A stretch of 64,000 bases of DNA from Gammaproteobacteria bacterium. GTDB lineage: Bacteria; Pseudomonadota; Gammaproteobacteria; Steroidobacterales; Rariloculaceae. The notes under the pieces are model-generated. The model was not told where the DNA came from. It worked only from the letters and a program-made list of their open reading frames with translations, and made no database searches. The stretch lies in NCBI GenBank assembly GCA_022825505.1, contig JAJDWR010000033.1, forward strand, positions 1 to 64,000, in the 5' to 3' direction. The position numbers and the translations under genes are program-made. Positions 21,779 to 31,291 of this stretch are shown piece by piece (the first letter of the stretch is position 1; every line of letters starts with the position of its first letter).

Positions 21779-22651
21779 TCAGGCGCGGAGTTGCGCTACT
21801 ACACGCTTCAAGACCGGCGCCGTGTCGGGGCGGATGCCGCGCCAGATGACGAAGGACTCCGCCGCTTGTTCGACGAGCATGCCCCAGCCCTGGACTGCCG
21901 TGCCGGCACCGTGCCGAGTGGCCCATTGGACAAACGGAGTCGGCTCTGCGCCGTAAACCAGATCGTAGGCAAAGGTGTCGGGGCCCAGGCAACTCGGCGG
22001 GAATGGCAAATCTACGGCGCGCAACCCCAACGACGTGGCGTTGACGACCACGTCGAAGGGTTCTTGATCGGTCAGCGCCGCCAACGGGCACGCGGAGATG
22101 TTTGCCGGTGCGCTCAAGGCAGCCAGCAGGTCGGTGGCCTTGGAGACGGTTCGGTTGGCCACGACAAGCTGGCTGATCCCGGCGGCGGACAACGCCGCGA
22201 GCACGCCCCTGGCGGCACCGCCGGCTCCCAGTATCAGCATGCGCTTGCCGTGCAGATCGAGTCCGTGGTTGCGCTCGATGTCGCGGCGGAACCCGATACC
22301 GTCGGTATTGTCGCCACGGACCCGCCCGTCGGCGGCGAACGACAGGGTATTGACGGCGCCGGCGCGGCGCGCTTCGGGACCGAGTTCGTCGGCGAGATCG
22401 AAAGCCGCTCCCTTGTGGGGCACGGTGACGTTCAGGCCCCTGCCGCCACCGTCTGCGAACTCCTGCACCGTGCGCTTGAACTCTTCGGGTGTGGCCGCAA
22501 GGCGCGTATAGGCGATGTTCTCACCGGTTTGCCGGGCGAACAGCCGGTGAATTAGAGGCGACTGGCTGTGCCCGATCGGAAAGCCTATGACCGCATAGCG
22601 GTCGGGTGGCCGGGTCCGGGAGTCGTCAGGGGCGCCGCCGCGTGTGGTCAA
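21779..22651 (-). CDS. aroE: Shikimate dehydrogenase (NADP+)
   Basis: The 290-residue enzyme reduces 3-dehydroshikimate in the aromatic amino-acid pathway. The substrate motif IGFPIGHSQSPLIH, the catalytic lysine in NVTVPHKG, GDNTDGIGF, the NADP-binding loop GAGGAARGVL with ANRT, and the C-terminal QAAESF segment are all present. The best start is a TTG at 22649-22651; no ATG precedes the conserved N-terminal strand. tsaC lies upstream in the same direction, separated by a tandem repeat. Confidence 0.95.
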   Translation of the reverse strand: MTTRGGAPDDSRTRPPDRYAVIGFPIGHSQSPLIHRLFARQTGENIAYTRLAATPEEFKRTVQEFADGGGRGLNVTVPHKGAAFDLADELGPEARRAGAVNTLSFAADGRVRGDNTDGIGFRRDIERNHGLDLHGKRMLILGAGGAARGVLAALSAAGISQLVVANRTVSKATDLLAALSAPANISACPLAALTDQEPFDVVVNATSLGLRAVDLPFPPSCLGPDTFAYDLVYGAEPTPFVQWATRHGAGTAVQGWGMLVEQAAESFVIWRGIRPDTAPVLKRVVAQLRA

Positions 22652-22753
22652 TTGGATTATTCCGAATCCGGTAGGAAGGTTGGATTGTCACCTGTTGCGG
22701 CGATTTTTCCAATGGACCGGGGGGCTGAACGCGGCTGGGAACAGCCGCTGCGG

Positions 22754-22908
22754 GTCAGGACGCCTTTGGAGTGGCACCAGTCAGGGCGCCCTTCGAGCGC
22801 CACCGGTGGGGACGCCGTTGGTGTTGCAACGGTCAGGACGCCCCGGCGCGGCGTCGGTCAGGATGCTCTTAGAACGGTACCGGTCCGGCCGTCCCTGATC
22901 ATGGTGGG
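22754..22908. repeat. Degenerate tandem repeat, 26-bp period, about six copies
   Basis: Units begin with GTCAGGACGCC or a variant at 22754, 22780, 22806, 22832, 22857 and 22883, giving steps of 26, 26, 26, 25 and 26 bases. The first 11 bases of each unit are the best conserved; the rest has drifted. The last two units run into the 3' end of tsaC, whose TGA stop is supplied by the GTCA of the fifth unit. The array fills the aroE-tsaC gap. Confidence 0.8.
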
Positions 22909-23415
22909 TTTCGCCTCTCCCCCCAGTTTGCCCTTCAGCACGTAGTCCACAGAAGTGCCGAATTCCCGCCGCACGTGGAGGGCGCGGCGCAGGGGAGGCC
23001 GGCCGGAGCGATTGGCGCTGGTTGAGATCAACGGACTTGCGGCCGTTTCGCACAGCCTGCGCGACAGGGCGTGGCCGGTGACCCGAACGGCCAGCGTATC
23101 CCGGCCCCCGGTTAGCCAGAATGGAATACCCGGCTTCGCGTTCAGCACCCAGGTGACGGGGCCGGGCCAGCTCAGGAGCAGTTCCTCGGCGAGCAGGCCC
23201 GTCGGGAATTCCACCAACGGCTCGAGTTGCTCAAGGCTGGCGGCAATGAGAGACAACCCCTTTCGCCAGGAGCGGCGCTTGGCGTCAAGCAGGCGCTCCA
23301 CAGCGCGCCGTTCCCGGGGCAGGCAGCCCAGGCCGTAGACCGCCTCCGTAGGATAGGCAACCAACCCGCCCCGGTGCAGAATGCGCGTGGCCTCTTGTAG
23401 ATGAATGCGCGGCAC
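22858..23415 (-). CDS. tsaC: L-threonylcarbamoyladenylate synthase TsaC
   Basis: The 185-residue protein makes threonylcarbamoyl-AMP for the t6A modification of tRNAs reading ANN codons. The YrdC fold shows GGLVAYPTEAVYGLGC, KGLSLIA, PGPVTWVL and the ISTSANRSG motif. It is the short TsaC form without the Sua5 extension. Placement between aroE and topA/smg/dprA matches gammaproteobacteria. The last ten residues are encoded by the 26-bp repeat array. Confidence 0.94.
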   Translation of the reverse strand: MPRIHLQEATRILHRGGLVAYPTEAVYGLGCLPRERRAVERLLDAKRRSWRKGLSLIAASLEQLEPLVEFPTGLLAEELLLSWPGPVTWVLNAKPGIPFWLTGGRDTLAVRVTGHALSRRLCETAASPLISTSANRSGRPPLRRALHVRREFGTSVDYVLKGKLGGEAKPTMIRDGRTGTVLRAS

Positions 23416-23567
23416 GGCACTACGCCCGGTGCATATCAGTAACTACGATCAACAGCGTGCCCGCGAATACGCGGCTCGCAGGAGGCCGTCGGCTCACGCG
23501 TCCCTTGCAGACGCTTTGGCGCGTCTCCGGCACCGACAAGACTTCGCGCTTGTGCCATGCCCCTGGA

Positions 23568-25976
23568 TTACGAGCCCTTTGCGGACGACCGGCCCCGCCC
23601 ACGCCTTGCGCCGCCGCCGGTCCGTCTCCGCCCTCGCCCGCGGCGTTGCGGCGCCGCGGCGATGAGTTCCCTGCACTCTTCCAGCGTCAGCTCTTCCGGC
23701 TTGCGGCCCTTGGGAACGCTGGCGTTCTTCTTGCCGTCGGTCACGTAGGGGCCATAGCGGCCCTTGCGCACCTCGATGCCCGCCTCCGGGAATTCCCTGA
23801 GCGCGCGATTCGCGGCGGCGTGTTCGGCGATGAGTTCAAGCGCCCGGGGCAGTTCGATGGTGTAGGGGTCTTCGTCGCGCAGGTTTACGAACTTGTTGCC
23901 ATAGCGCACGTAGGGGCCGTACCGTCCGATATTGGCGGATACCGGCAGGCCGTCGTCCGTCTTGCCAAGCTCGCGGGGCAATCTGAAAAGCTCCAGCGCC
24001 TCTTCGAGGGAAATCCGGTCCATTTTCTGGCCCGGCCTGAGGCTGGCGAACAACGGCTTTTCCTCGTCCTCCCGGGTACCGACCTGAACAAAGGGACCGT
24101 AACGTCCCATGCGTACGGCCACGGCACGGCCGTTCTCGGGATGGGTGCCCAGCGGCCGGGCCTGTGCGGCCTGGGCGCGAGTGACCGTGGTTTCCGTATG
24201 GTGAACCTGTTTCTGAAAGGGCTTCCAGAAGTCCTCCAGCAGCGGCACCCACTCGCTCTCGCCCCGCGATATGGCGTCCAGGGCGTCCTCCATCCGCGCG
24301 GTGAACTCGTAGTCCACGTACTGGGCGAAATTGTCCGTGAGGAAGCGATTGACGATCTTGCCCACATCCGTGGGGACGAATCGCCGCGCCTGCATCTCCA
24401 CGTACTCCCGGTTGCGGAGGGTGGAAATGATGTTGGCGTAGGTGGAGGGCCGGCCGATACCGTACTCCTCCAGTGCACGCACCAGCGTCGCTTCCGAATA
24501 GCGTGGCGGCGGCTCGGTGAAATGCTGTTCGCCGAGCAGTTTCCGTAGATCGAGGCGTTCGCCGGCTTCAAGGGGTGGAAGGATGCGGTCGTCCTTGTCG
24601 AACGTCGCCGCCGCGCCGCCAGGTTTCGCCCCGGCATTGTCGTTCCCGCCCTCCCGGTAGACGAGCATGAAGCCGGGTTTGACCAGCACGGAGCCGGTGG
24701 CTCGAAACCGGTGGTTCCCGTCTCCCGACATACCCGCAGCCAGGTCAAGGCGCACCGTGTCGAAGACAGCGGAACTCATCTGCGACGCCATCGTGCGCTT
24801 CCAGATCAGGTCGTACAGGCGTCTCTGATCCGACGGCAGGGAGGGCTTCAGTTCCTGCGGAAGCCGCGCGGCGGACGTCGGCCGGACCGCCTCGTGGGCT
24901 TCCTGGGCGTTCTTCGCCCTGGTTCGGTATTGGCGCGGGCTTCGCGGCAGGTTTTCCGGTCCGTAACGTTCTCCGATGACTGTCCGCAACTCGGCGATGG
25001 CCGTGCCCGCCAGGGTCACCGAGTCGGTGCGCATGTAGGTGATCAGGCCGTCCTCGTAGAGCCGCTGCGCCACCGACATCGTCTTTTGCGCGCTGAAGCG
25101 AAGCTTGCGCGCCGCTTCCTGCTGAAGCGTGGACGTGGTGAAGGGCGCCGCCGGATGGCGCTGGCGCTTCTTCTTCTCCACCCCGGCCACGGTCAGCACT
25201 CCACCGGCTGCCCGGCGGATCTCCGCTTCGGCCTCGCGCGCGGAGGCTTCGTCCGTGAAGGTGAACTGCTGGACCTTTTCCCCGGCGTAGTGCGTCAGCC
25301 GCGCCCGTACGCTCGGGGCATCCCCGTTCGGAGCCGCTTGCCCCGGTGCATTCGCGCGCCGCCCCTCGACGGCGGCTTCAGCCGCGATAGTCCAGTATTC
25401 GCGCGGCTTGAAGGCAGTGATTTCTTCTTCCCGCTCGACGATCAGGCGCAGCGCCGGGCTCTGGACCCTGCCCGCCGAAAGGCCTCTCCTGATCTTCTTC
25501 CACAGCAGCGGCGACAGGTTGAAGCCCACCAGGTAGTCCAGCGCCCGCCGGGCCTGCTGGGCGTTGATCAGGGGCTCGGAAAGCTCCCGCGGCGCCGCCA
25601 TGGCTTCGCTGATGGCGCTCTGGGTGATTTCGTGAAAGACGACACGGTGCACGCCTTTCCCGGTGAGAACGCCCTTTTCCCTGAGCACGTTGCACACATG
25701 CCAGGAAATTGCCTCGCCTTCCCGGTCCGGGTCCGTGGCCAGGTAGAGCGCATTGGCCTTCCGGGCTGCCCTGGCGATGTTGTTCACATGCTTGCTGTTC
25801 CGGGCGATGAGCTGGTACTTCATGGCAAACCCGTGCTCGGGGTCCACCGCCCCACCCTTGGGCACCAGGTCGCGCACGTGGCCATAGGAGGCTAGGACCT
25901 CGAAGTCCTTGCCCAGGTAACGCTCGATCGTCCTCGCCTTGGCTGGCGACTCGACGATGACCAGGTTCTTGCTCAT
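23568..25976 (-). CDS. topA: DNA topoisomerase I
   Basis: The 802-residue type IA topoisomerase relaxes negative supercoils. The Toprim domain (VIVESPAKARTIERYLG and ATDPDREGEAISWH) leads, and the catalytic tyrosine is about Tyr314 in LITYMRTDS. Instead of the zinc-finger domains of the E. coli enzyme, the C-terminus has three repeats containing GRYGP(F/Y)V and a basic Arg/Gly-rich tail. This Toprim_Crpt-type tail is found in Xanthomonas-like and alphaproteobacterial enzymes. The tail probably binds DNA without zinc. Confidence 0.95.
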   Translation of the reverse strand: MSKNLVIVESPAKARTIERYLGKDFEVLASYGHVRDLVPKGGAVDPEHGFAMKYQLIARNSKHVNNIARAARKANALYLATDPDREGEAISWHVCNVLREKGVLTGKGVHRVVFHEITQSAISEAMAAPRELSEPLINAQQARRALDYLVGFNLSPLLWKKIRRGLSAGRVQSPALRLIVEREEEITAFKPREYWTIAAEAAVEGRRANAPGQAAPNGDAPSVRARLTHYAGEKVQQFTFTDEASAREAEAEIRRAAGGVLTVAGVEKKKRQRHPAAPFTTSTLQQEAARKLRFSAQKTMSVAQRLYEDGLITYMRTDSVTLAGTAIAELRTVIGERYGPENLPRSPRQYRTRAKNAQEAHEAVRPTSAARLPQELKPSLPSDQRRLYDLIWKRTMASQMSSAVFDTVRLDLAAGMSGDGNHRFRATGSVLVKPGFMLVYREGGNDNAGAKPGGAAATFDKDDRILPPLEAGERLDLRKLLGEQHFTEPPPRYSEATLVRALEEYGIGRPSTYANIISTLRNREYVEMQARRFVPTDVGKIVNRFLTDNFAQYVDYEFTARMEDALDAISRGESEWVPLLEDFWKPFQKQVHHTETTVTRAQAAQARPLGTHPENGRAVAVRMGRYGPFVQVGTREDEEKPLFASLRPGQKMDRISLEEALELFRLPRELGKTDDGLPVSANIGRYGPYVRYGNKFVNLRDEDPYTIELPRALELIAEHAAANRALREFPEAGIEVRKGRYGPYVTDGKKNASVPKGRKPEELTLEECRELIAAAPQRRGRGRRRTGGGARRGRGRSSAKGS

Positions 25977-26033
25977 CGTTTGGTTTCGGCTGCAAACGCT
26001 ACTGCCTGTCCCCTAAGGGTCCGGATACCCGGA

Positions 26034-26510
26034 TCAGTGCAGCCAGCCGGTGTTGTCGGTGAAGACCAGGTCTTCCATCTGCATGTAGGCCTGTTCCTGT
26101 CCGGGCTGGCTGAACAGGACCATCATCACCACCCACTTGACGTGATCGCTGTCGATCTCGTCGGTGTGCAGGGCGAGCAGCCGGTCGATGACCAGTTCCC
26201 GCTGGGCCTGGGAGAGGATTCCGACCTGTTCCAGGTGCAGCAGATAACCTCTGCAGGTGGCGTCCAGACGATCCTGCTCAAAGCCGTCGTAAATCCTCAT
26301 GGATTCCGGCCTCGGTTCCGGTGTCACGTCATCGACGCCGATTTGGTTCAGGCCGTCGAGCCACTCCAGCGCCCGCTCGATCTCCCACTCTCCGAAACCG
26401 GCGCACTGGAGTTCTTCCTTCAGGCTGTACCGATCGGGTTCGTATTCCTCTTCGTCGTCGACCATGACGTCGATCAGGTACATGAGCACGTCAAGAACGG
26501 TTTCTTTCAT
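26034..26510 (-). CDS. smg: Smg family protein (DUF494)
   Basis: The 158-residue acidic protein starts MKETVLDVLMYLIDVMVDDE, the conserved start of the Smg family, and ends with FTDNTGWLH. Its ATG overlaps the dprA stop codon in the sequence ATGA, so the two are translationally coupled. The function is not established; the gene almost always sits beside dprA and def in gamma- and betaproteobacteria. Confidence 0.92.
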   Translation of the reverse strand: MKETVLDVLMYLIDVMVDDEEEYEPDRYSLKEELQCAGFGEWEIERALEWLDGLNQIGVDDVTPEPRPESMRIYDGFEQDRLDATCRGYLLHLEQVGILSQAQRELVIDRLLALHTDEIDSDHVKWVVMMVLFSQPGQEQAYMQMEDLVFTDNTGWLH

Positions 26511-27655
26511 GGGGTCCTCTTTGAAAGGCGGCAATAACGTCCGCCGGGCAGGGCTTCGACCAGCCCCTCCATTTCCAGGAGCAGGAGCATGGATGAAAGC
26601 TCTGCCGCCGTCAATCCGGTTCGACGGGCCAGGTCGGAGATTCCGCAAGGGTCGAAACCGAGCGCTGCCAGCAACTTCGCGTAGCCTGGCTGGCTTGTCA
26701 GCGGCGCACCCTCGTCCGGCGATTCGCGCTGCGCATCGGTTGCCGTGTCGGCCGGTGAAGCCGCGGGTTCGAGGACGAGTTCGAGCAGCGGCGGCAGTTC
26801 CACGAGCACGTCCGCGGCCTCTTCCACGAGCTTCGCACCTTCCCGGATCAGGCGGTGACACCCCTTGGCCATGGGGTTGTGGATGGAGCCCGGGATTGCG
26901 AAGACCTCCCGGCCAAAATTTCCAGCCAGGCGCGCTGTGATCAGCGATCCGCTGCGCCGCGCCGCCTCCACCACCAGGGTGCCCGCGCTCATCCCCGCGA
27001 TGATCCGGTTTCTCTGGGGAAAGTGCGCGGCCAGCGGTGCCGTTCCGGGCGGAAACTCCGAGACGATGAGCCCCTTGTCGATGATCTCCGCCGCCAGACG
27101 CCCGTGGGACCTGGGAAACAGCACGTCGGGACCCGATCCGAGCACGGCCACCGTGCTACCGCACCCCTGCAGGCCGCCGCGGTGGCTGGCCCCGTCGATC
27201 CCCGTCGCCAGTCCGCTGACGATGGTCAGACCCCGTTCGCTCAGGTACCGGCCGAATTGCTGTGCCGTTTCGCGACCGTTGGCGGTGGGCTTGCGGCTGC
27301 CGACCATGGCCAGTTGCGGGCTGTTCAGAAGGTCGCTGCGCGCCCCCTCGACCCACAGCGCCAGCGGAGGGTCCGGGATTTCCTTCAACATCGCGGGATA
27401 GTCGGAGGAATCCCGTGTGATCAACCGGCGGCCGGGCTGCCCGAGCCAGTGCCGCCACTGGTCCATGCGCCGCCGGTCCGGGTCCTTGAGCCGCTCCGCC
27501 TGCCGTTTGGACAGCCCCGCCGCAACCAGTTCGGAGCGCGGCAACCCGACGACATCCGACAGTGCGCCATGGCGGTCGATCAGGGCCGAAAGCCGCTGGG
27601 AACGGGGGGTCGTGGCGGACTGGAGCACCGTGAGCCAGACGTCGAGTTTCATCAT
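26507..27655 (-). CDS. dprA: DNA-processing protein DprA (Smf)
   Basis: The 382-residue protein protects incoming single-stranded DNA and loads RecA during natural transformation. The Rossmann-like core has AMVGSRKPTANGRETA, VSGLATGIDGASHRG, GTLVVEA and REVFAIPG. A C-terminal winged-helix region (DLARRTGLTAAELSSMLLLLEMEGLV) completes the usual gammaproteobacterial form. I chose the ATG at 27655 (start MMKLDVWLTV); the open frame extends further upstream, but that part looks like promoter DNA. Confidence 0.93.
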   Translation of the reverse strand: MMKLDVWLTVLQSATTPRSQRLSALIDRHGALSDVVGLPRSELVAAGLSKRQAERLKDPDRRRMDQWRHWLGQPGRRLITRDSSDYPAMLKEIPDPPLALWVEGARSDLLNSPQLAMVGSRKPTANGRETAQQFGRYLSERGLTIVSGLATGIDGASHRGGLQGCGSTVAVLGSGPDVLFPRSHGRLAAEIIDKGLIVSEFPPGTAPLAAHFPQRNRIIAGMSAGTLVVEAARRSGSLITARLAGNFGREVFAIPGSIHNPMAKGCHRLIREGAKLVEEAADVLVELPPLLELVLEPAASPADTATDAQRESPDEGAPLTSQPGYAKLLAALGFDPCGISDLARRTGLTAAELSSMLLLLEMEGLVEALPGGRYCRLSKRTP

Positions 27656-27664
27656 TGGACCTGC

Positions 27665-27673
27665 TGGTATAAT
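27665..27673 (+). promoter_or_regulatory. Extended -10 promoter element before def
   Basis: The sequence TGGTATAAT is a perfect extended -10 element (TGn plus TATAAT) on the strand of def-fmt-rsmB. It lies 10 bases beyond the dprA start in the divergent gap, giving a leader of about 160 bases to def. No good -35 box is visible, which extended -10 promoters do not need. Confidence 0.5.
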
Positions 27674-27840
27674 CGCCCGTCCCGGGCTGCGGAACGATGA
27701 CCGGGATCGCGCGGTCACATAGACTACACTGCTCGACATGCGTTGGCGTTGACCAAACCTGGTGGATTTCTACGGAAACTCCGGTGCTGCATCAACCTTG
27801 TAACGCCGTATCAGTTCGATAGAGCAGCAGGGCAACCACG

Positions 27841-28389
27841 ATGGCACAGTTAACCATCCTCCACTATCCCGACCCCCGGCTGCGGATCAAGGCCAAGCCG
27901 GTCAGGGAAGTCGACGAGCGTATCCGCTCGCTCGTGGCGGACATGCTGGAGACCATGTACGAGGAATCCGGTATCGGGCTGGCGGCAACACAGGTCAACG
28001 TGCACGAGCGCGTCCTGGTCCTGGATATCTCCGAGGACCGGGACCAGCCGCTCTGTTTCATCAATCCGAAGATCCTGCACTCCGAGGGCGAGGTCAGCTA
28101 CGAGGAAGGCTGTCTCTCCGTGCCGGACATATTCGAAACTGTCAGCCGCGCGGAGTTCATTCGCGTTGCGGCGCTCAACGAGAAGGGCGAACACTTTGAG
28201 ATGGATGCGGAAGGACTGCTCGCCATCTGCATCCAGCACGAGATGGATCACCTGGAAGGGAAGCTGTTCGTGGACTATCTGTCGACCCTGAAACGCAGTC
28301 GGCTGAAGACGAAGTTCCGCAAGAAGGCCAAACGCGCTCCGGTTTCCCGCGACGCCGGACGGTCAAGGATTTCGGCGCCTGTTATCTGA
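27841..28389 (+). CDS. def: Peptide deformylase
   Basis: The 182-residue metalloenzyme removes the formyl group from nascent proteins. Motif 1 GIGLAATQV, motif 2 EEGCLS (metal ligand Cys91) and motif 3 QHEMDHLEG (His133, Glu134, His137) are intact. The C-terminal tail after [13 protein letters not shown] is slightly longer than usual. It heads the def-fmt-rsmB group. Confidence 0.97.
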   Translation: MAQLTILHYPDPRLRIKAKPVREVDERIRSLVADMLETMYEESGIGLAATQVNVHERVLVLDISEDRDQPLCFINPKILHSEGEVSYEEGCLSVPDIFETVSRAEFIRVAALNEKGEHFEMDAEGLLAICIQHEMDHLEGKLFVDYLSTLKRSRLKTKFRKKAKRAPVSRDAGRSRISAPVI

Positions 28390-28415
28390 CCCACCCCCAT
28401 CCGCCGGCTGAGGCC

Positions 28416-29348
28416 ATGCCGCGAATCGCCTTTGCCGGAACGCCGGATTTCGCCGTGCCCAGCCTGCGCCTGCTGCTGGAGGGCGGCTGCGAAATCCCGC
28501 TGGTGCTGACCCAGCCCGACCGTCCGGCGGGGCGGGGTCGGCGGCTGACCCAAAGCCCGGTCAAGCGCGAGGCGCTCGAGCATGGGCTCGACATACGCCA
28601 GCCGCGCCGCCTGGACAGCGGCGGGATTCCGGCGGATTGGGGCGACGCCCCGGACCTGTTGGTGGTGGCCGCCTACGGCCTGCTGATGCCGCCGTGGGTG
28701 ATTGACTGGCCCCGGTTCGGCGCCGTAAACGTGCATGCCTCGCTGTTGCCCCGATGGCGAGGCGCCGCGCCCATCCAGTACGCCATCCTGACGGGCGACG
28801 GCGCGACAGGCGCCAGCATCATGAAAATGGACGCCGGACTCGATACGGGTCCGGTATACAGTCGGCGAAAGCTCGCCATCGAGGCCGGTGAGACGGCTGG
28901 GATGTTGCATGATCGCCTGGCCCGGTCGGGCGCGGAACTGCTGATGGAATCGTTGCCCGGGATATTGAGCGGCGACCTTGAGGCCGAGCCGCAGGATGAC
29001 GCTCTGGCGACCCACGCGCCGAGACTCGTCAAGTCCGACGGTGTCCTGAACTGGACCGCGCCGGCAGCCGATCTGGAACGGCGGGTGCGCGCCTTCAACC
29101 CCTGGCCTGTGGCCGAAACCAGGACCGCAAGCGGCGAGCGGCTGCGGATCTGGGGGGCGGTCGCCACGGAGGGCGGTTCGCAGGCACGTCCGGGGTCGGT
29201 TATCCGCGCCAGCGCCGAGGGCATCGACGTGGCCACCGGTGCCGGAATTCTGAGGCTCCGGAGCCTGCAAAGGCCGGGGGGACGGGTGATGAGTGCGGCC
29301 GACTACGTCAATTCGAACACCCTTGAGGGAGAGACGTTTGGTAGCTGA
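28416..29348 (+). CDS. fmt: Methionyl-tRNA formyltransferase
   Basis: The 310-residue enzyme formylates initiator Met-tRNA, so it works as the counterpart of Def. The N-terminal formyltransferase domain has RIAFAGTPDFAVPSL, VVAAYGLLMP, and NVHASLLPRWRGAAPIQ (catalytic Asn and His), then MDAGLDTGPV. A C-terminal OB-like domain follows. Its end overlaps the start of rsmB. Confidence 0.97.
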   Translation: MPRIAFAGTPDFAVPSLRLLLEGGCEIPLVLTQPDRPAGRGRRLTQSPVKREALEHGLDIRQPRRLDSGGIPADWGDAPDLLVVAAYGLLMPPWVIDWPRFGAVNVHASLLPRWRGAAPIQYAILTGDGATGASIMKMDAGLDTGPVYSRRKLAIEAGETAGMLHDRLARSGAELLMESLPGILSGDLEAEPQDDALATHAPRLVKSDGVLNWTAPAADLERRVRAFNPWPVAETRTASGERLRIWGAVATEGGSQARPGSVIRASAEGIDVATGAGILRLRSLQRPGGRVMSAADYVNSNTLEGETFGS

Positions 29349-30657
29349 ACGACGAGCGCCGCCGCGGCAGGCACCCGGCACCGGCGTGCGGGTCCTTGCG
29401 GCAAGGATCAACGCCAGGGTCGTGGCGAACGGATCGTCGCTGGAGGCCGCGTTTGCTGCCTTTCCGCCCCCGCCGGACCGGGACCTCGGCCTGTTGCGGG
29501 AGCTCTGCTACGGATCGCTGCGCTGGCACCATCGGCTGGCGCACCAGGTCAAGCGACTGCTCAGACGGCCGTGGGACCCGGTGGATCCATCGTTGGCGGC
29601 GCTGATGCGCATCGGCCTGTACCAGCTTCAGTGGATGCGGGTTCCCGATCATGCGGCCGTCGCGGCGACCGTGGGTGCCGCGGAAGCCTTCGGCAACATG
29701 CGCGCAAAGGGGTTCGTCAACGCCGTGCTGCGACGCTTCCAGCGCGAGCGGGAGAGCCTGGCCGCACGCCTGAGCGGGGTCCGCGAGGCCGAGACCAGTC
29801 ATCCGGACTGGATGGTGGGCCGGTTCAGGGCCGATTGGCCGGACGACTGGGAGCGCGTGGTCGAGGCGAACAACCGCCCGCCGCCCATGTGGCTGCGTGT
29901 CAACGCGCGGCGCATCGCCCGCGCCGCCTATCTGGAAACGCTGGACGCGCAGGGTATTTCCGCCCGGCCCGCGCGCAAACTGCCCGGCGCCGTTCTGCTG
30001 GACCGGCCCAGGCCAATGGAGACGCTGCCCGGGTTTACCGAAGGGCTGGTATCGGTGCACGACGCCGGCGCGCAGCTGGCGGCGCAGTGGCTTGCGCCCG
30101 AACCCGGCCAGCGCGTGCTCGATGCCTGTGCGGCACCCGGAGGAAAGTGCGCGCACCTGCTCGAGAGCTGCCCCGGCCTGGGCGAGATGGTGGCGCTGGA
30201 TGTGGATCGGGACCGCCTGGCCGTCGCAGCCGGCGAACTGGAGCGCCTGGGACTTGAGGCGGAACTCATCTGCGCCGATGCCGCATCGCCCAGGGCGTGG
30301 TGGGACGGCCGCCCGTTCGACCGGATCCTGCTGGACGCGCCCTGCAGCTCGCTGGGCGTGATCCGCCGCCATCCCGACATCAAGGTGCTGCGCCGTCCCG
30401 TGGACATCGCCCAATCTGCGGCGAAGCAGCGCAGGTTGCTGGATGCGCTGTGGCCGCTGCTGGCTTCGGGCGGACGGTTGCTCTACGTCACCTGCACGAC
30501 GGTTCGGGAGGAGAACGGGGACCAGATTCGAGATTTCCTTGCGGCCACCCCGTCGGCGCGTGACAACGGCGCCGAATTTCCCCAAAGTCGGCAGATCCTG
30601 CCCGGGGAGACTAATATGGATGGCTTCTATTATGCTTGCATCCGAAAGGCGGGATAG
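29338..30657 (+). CDS. rsmB: 16S rRNA (cytosine-967-C5)-methyltransferase RsmB
   Basis: The 439-residue protein has an N-terminal NusB-like RNA-binding domain and a C-terminal SAM-dependent methyltransferase. The SAM motif is VLDACAAPGGKCAHLLE, motif IV is LDAPCSSLG and motif VI is YVTCTTVREEN, giving the two conserved cysteines. I chose the TTG at 29338 because it has a GAGGGAGA ribosome-binding site and overlaps fmt by 11 bases; earlier starts would place the site inside fmt without a ribosome-binding signal. Confidence 0.92.
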   Translation: MVAERRAPPRQAPGTGVRVLAARINARVVANGSSLEAAFAAFPPPPDRDLGLLRELCYGSLRWHHRLAHQVKRLLRRPWDPVDPSLAALMRIGLYQLQWMRVPDHAAVAATVGAAEAFGNMRAKGFVNAVLRRFQRERESLAARLSGVREAETSHPDWMVGRFRADWPDDWERVVEANNRPPPMWLRVNARRIARAAYLETLDAQGISARPARKLPGAVLLDRPRPMETLPGFTEGLVSVHDAGAQLAAQWLAPEPGQRVLDACAAPGGKCAHLLESCPGLGEMVALDVDRDRLAVAAGELERLGLEAELICADAASPRAWWDGRPFDRILLDAPCSSLGVIRRHPDIKVLRRPVDIAQSAAKQRRLLDALWPLLASGGRLLYVTCTTVREENGDQIRDFLAATPSARDNGAEFPQSRQILPGETNMDGFYYACIRKAG

Positions 30658-30694
30658 GGCAATCGCGGTGTGATCTGGCCAGACGGAAAAACCG

Positions 30695-31291
30695 GTGCGG
30701 ACCTGGGGGTCTGAAATTCGCGGCTGGTGCGGGTGTGCCGCCGTACTGGCGGCGTTGTGTCTCGCCCCGCACCGGCCGGCCGCCGCGCAGGAGGATCCCG
30801 GGAGATTCGACGTCCGCACCGCCGGCGTTTCGCTGGCGTCCGGGGTCTACTATCTCGACGCCTGGGTGGAGTACCGGCTGTCCACGGATGCCAGGGAGGC
30901 CCTGGACGCGGGCGTGCCGCTGACGTTCGACCTGGACGTGGAGTTCATCAACCCCAGGTGGTACTGGACGGATGAGGCCGTCGGCAGGCTGACGCAGAGC
31001 TACCAGCTTCAATATCACGCCCTGAGCGAGCGCTATATCGTGCTCAATCTCAACAGCGAAGAACAAAATACCTTTGCCACCCTTTTCTCTGCCCTGAACT
31101 TCCTCGGGCGAATTGGCGAATTGCCGGTGATCGACGCCACGTTGCTGAACCCGGGCGGCGTCTACGACATTCGCATTCGTACCCAGTTGCGCGTCGAGGC
31201 GGTAGTCCCCGAACCGTGGGGATTCCTGGCCTTCTGGCGGCGGGAGTGGTCACTCAGGAGCGAATGGTACCGATGGCGCATGCAAGACTGA
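30695..31291 (+). CDS. DUF4390 domain-containing exported protein
   Basis: The 198-residue protein has a Sec signal (hydrophobic run AAVLAALCLAPHRPAAAQ) and then an immunoglobulin-like domain of the DUF4390 family, with WVEYRLSTDAREALDAGVPLTFDLDVE and the end WSLRSEWYRW. Its function is unknown. It sits between rsmB and the ntrY-like kinase, a position conserved across beta- and gammaproteobacteria, so it may assist that kinase in the periplasm. It begins with GTG. Confidence 0.85.
   Translation: MRTWGSEIRGWCGCAAVLAALCLAPHRPAAAQEDPGRFDVRTAGVSLASGVYYLDAWVEYRLSTDAREALDAGVPLTFDLDVEFINPRWYWTDEAVGRLTQSYQLQYHALSERYIVLNLNSEEQNTFATLFSALNFLGRIGELPVIDATLLNPGGVYDIRIRTQLRVEAVVPEPWGFLAFWRREWSLRSEWYRWRMQD

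Noticed and set aside
22754-22908. CRISPR array
   Set aside because: Units are contiguous with a 26-bp period and no spacers of unique sequence, and no cas genes are present.
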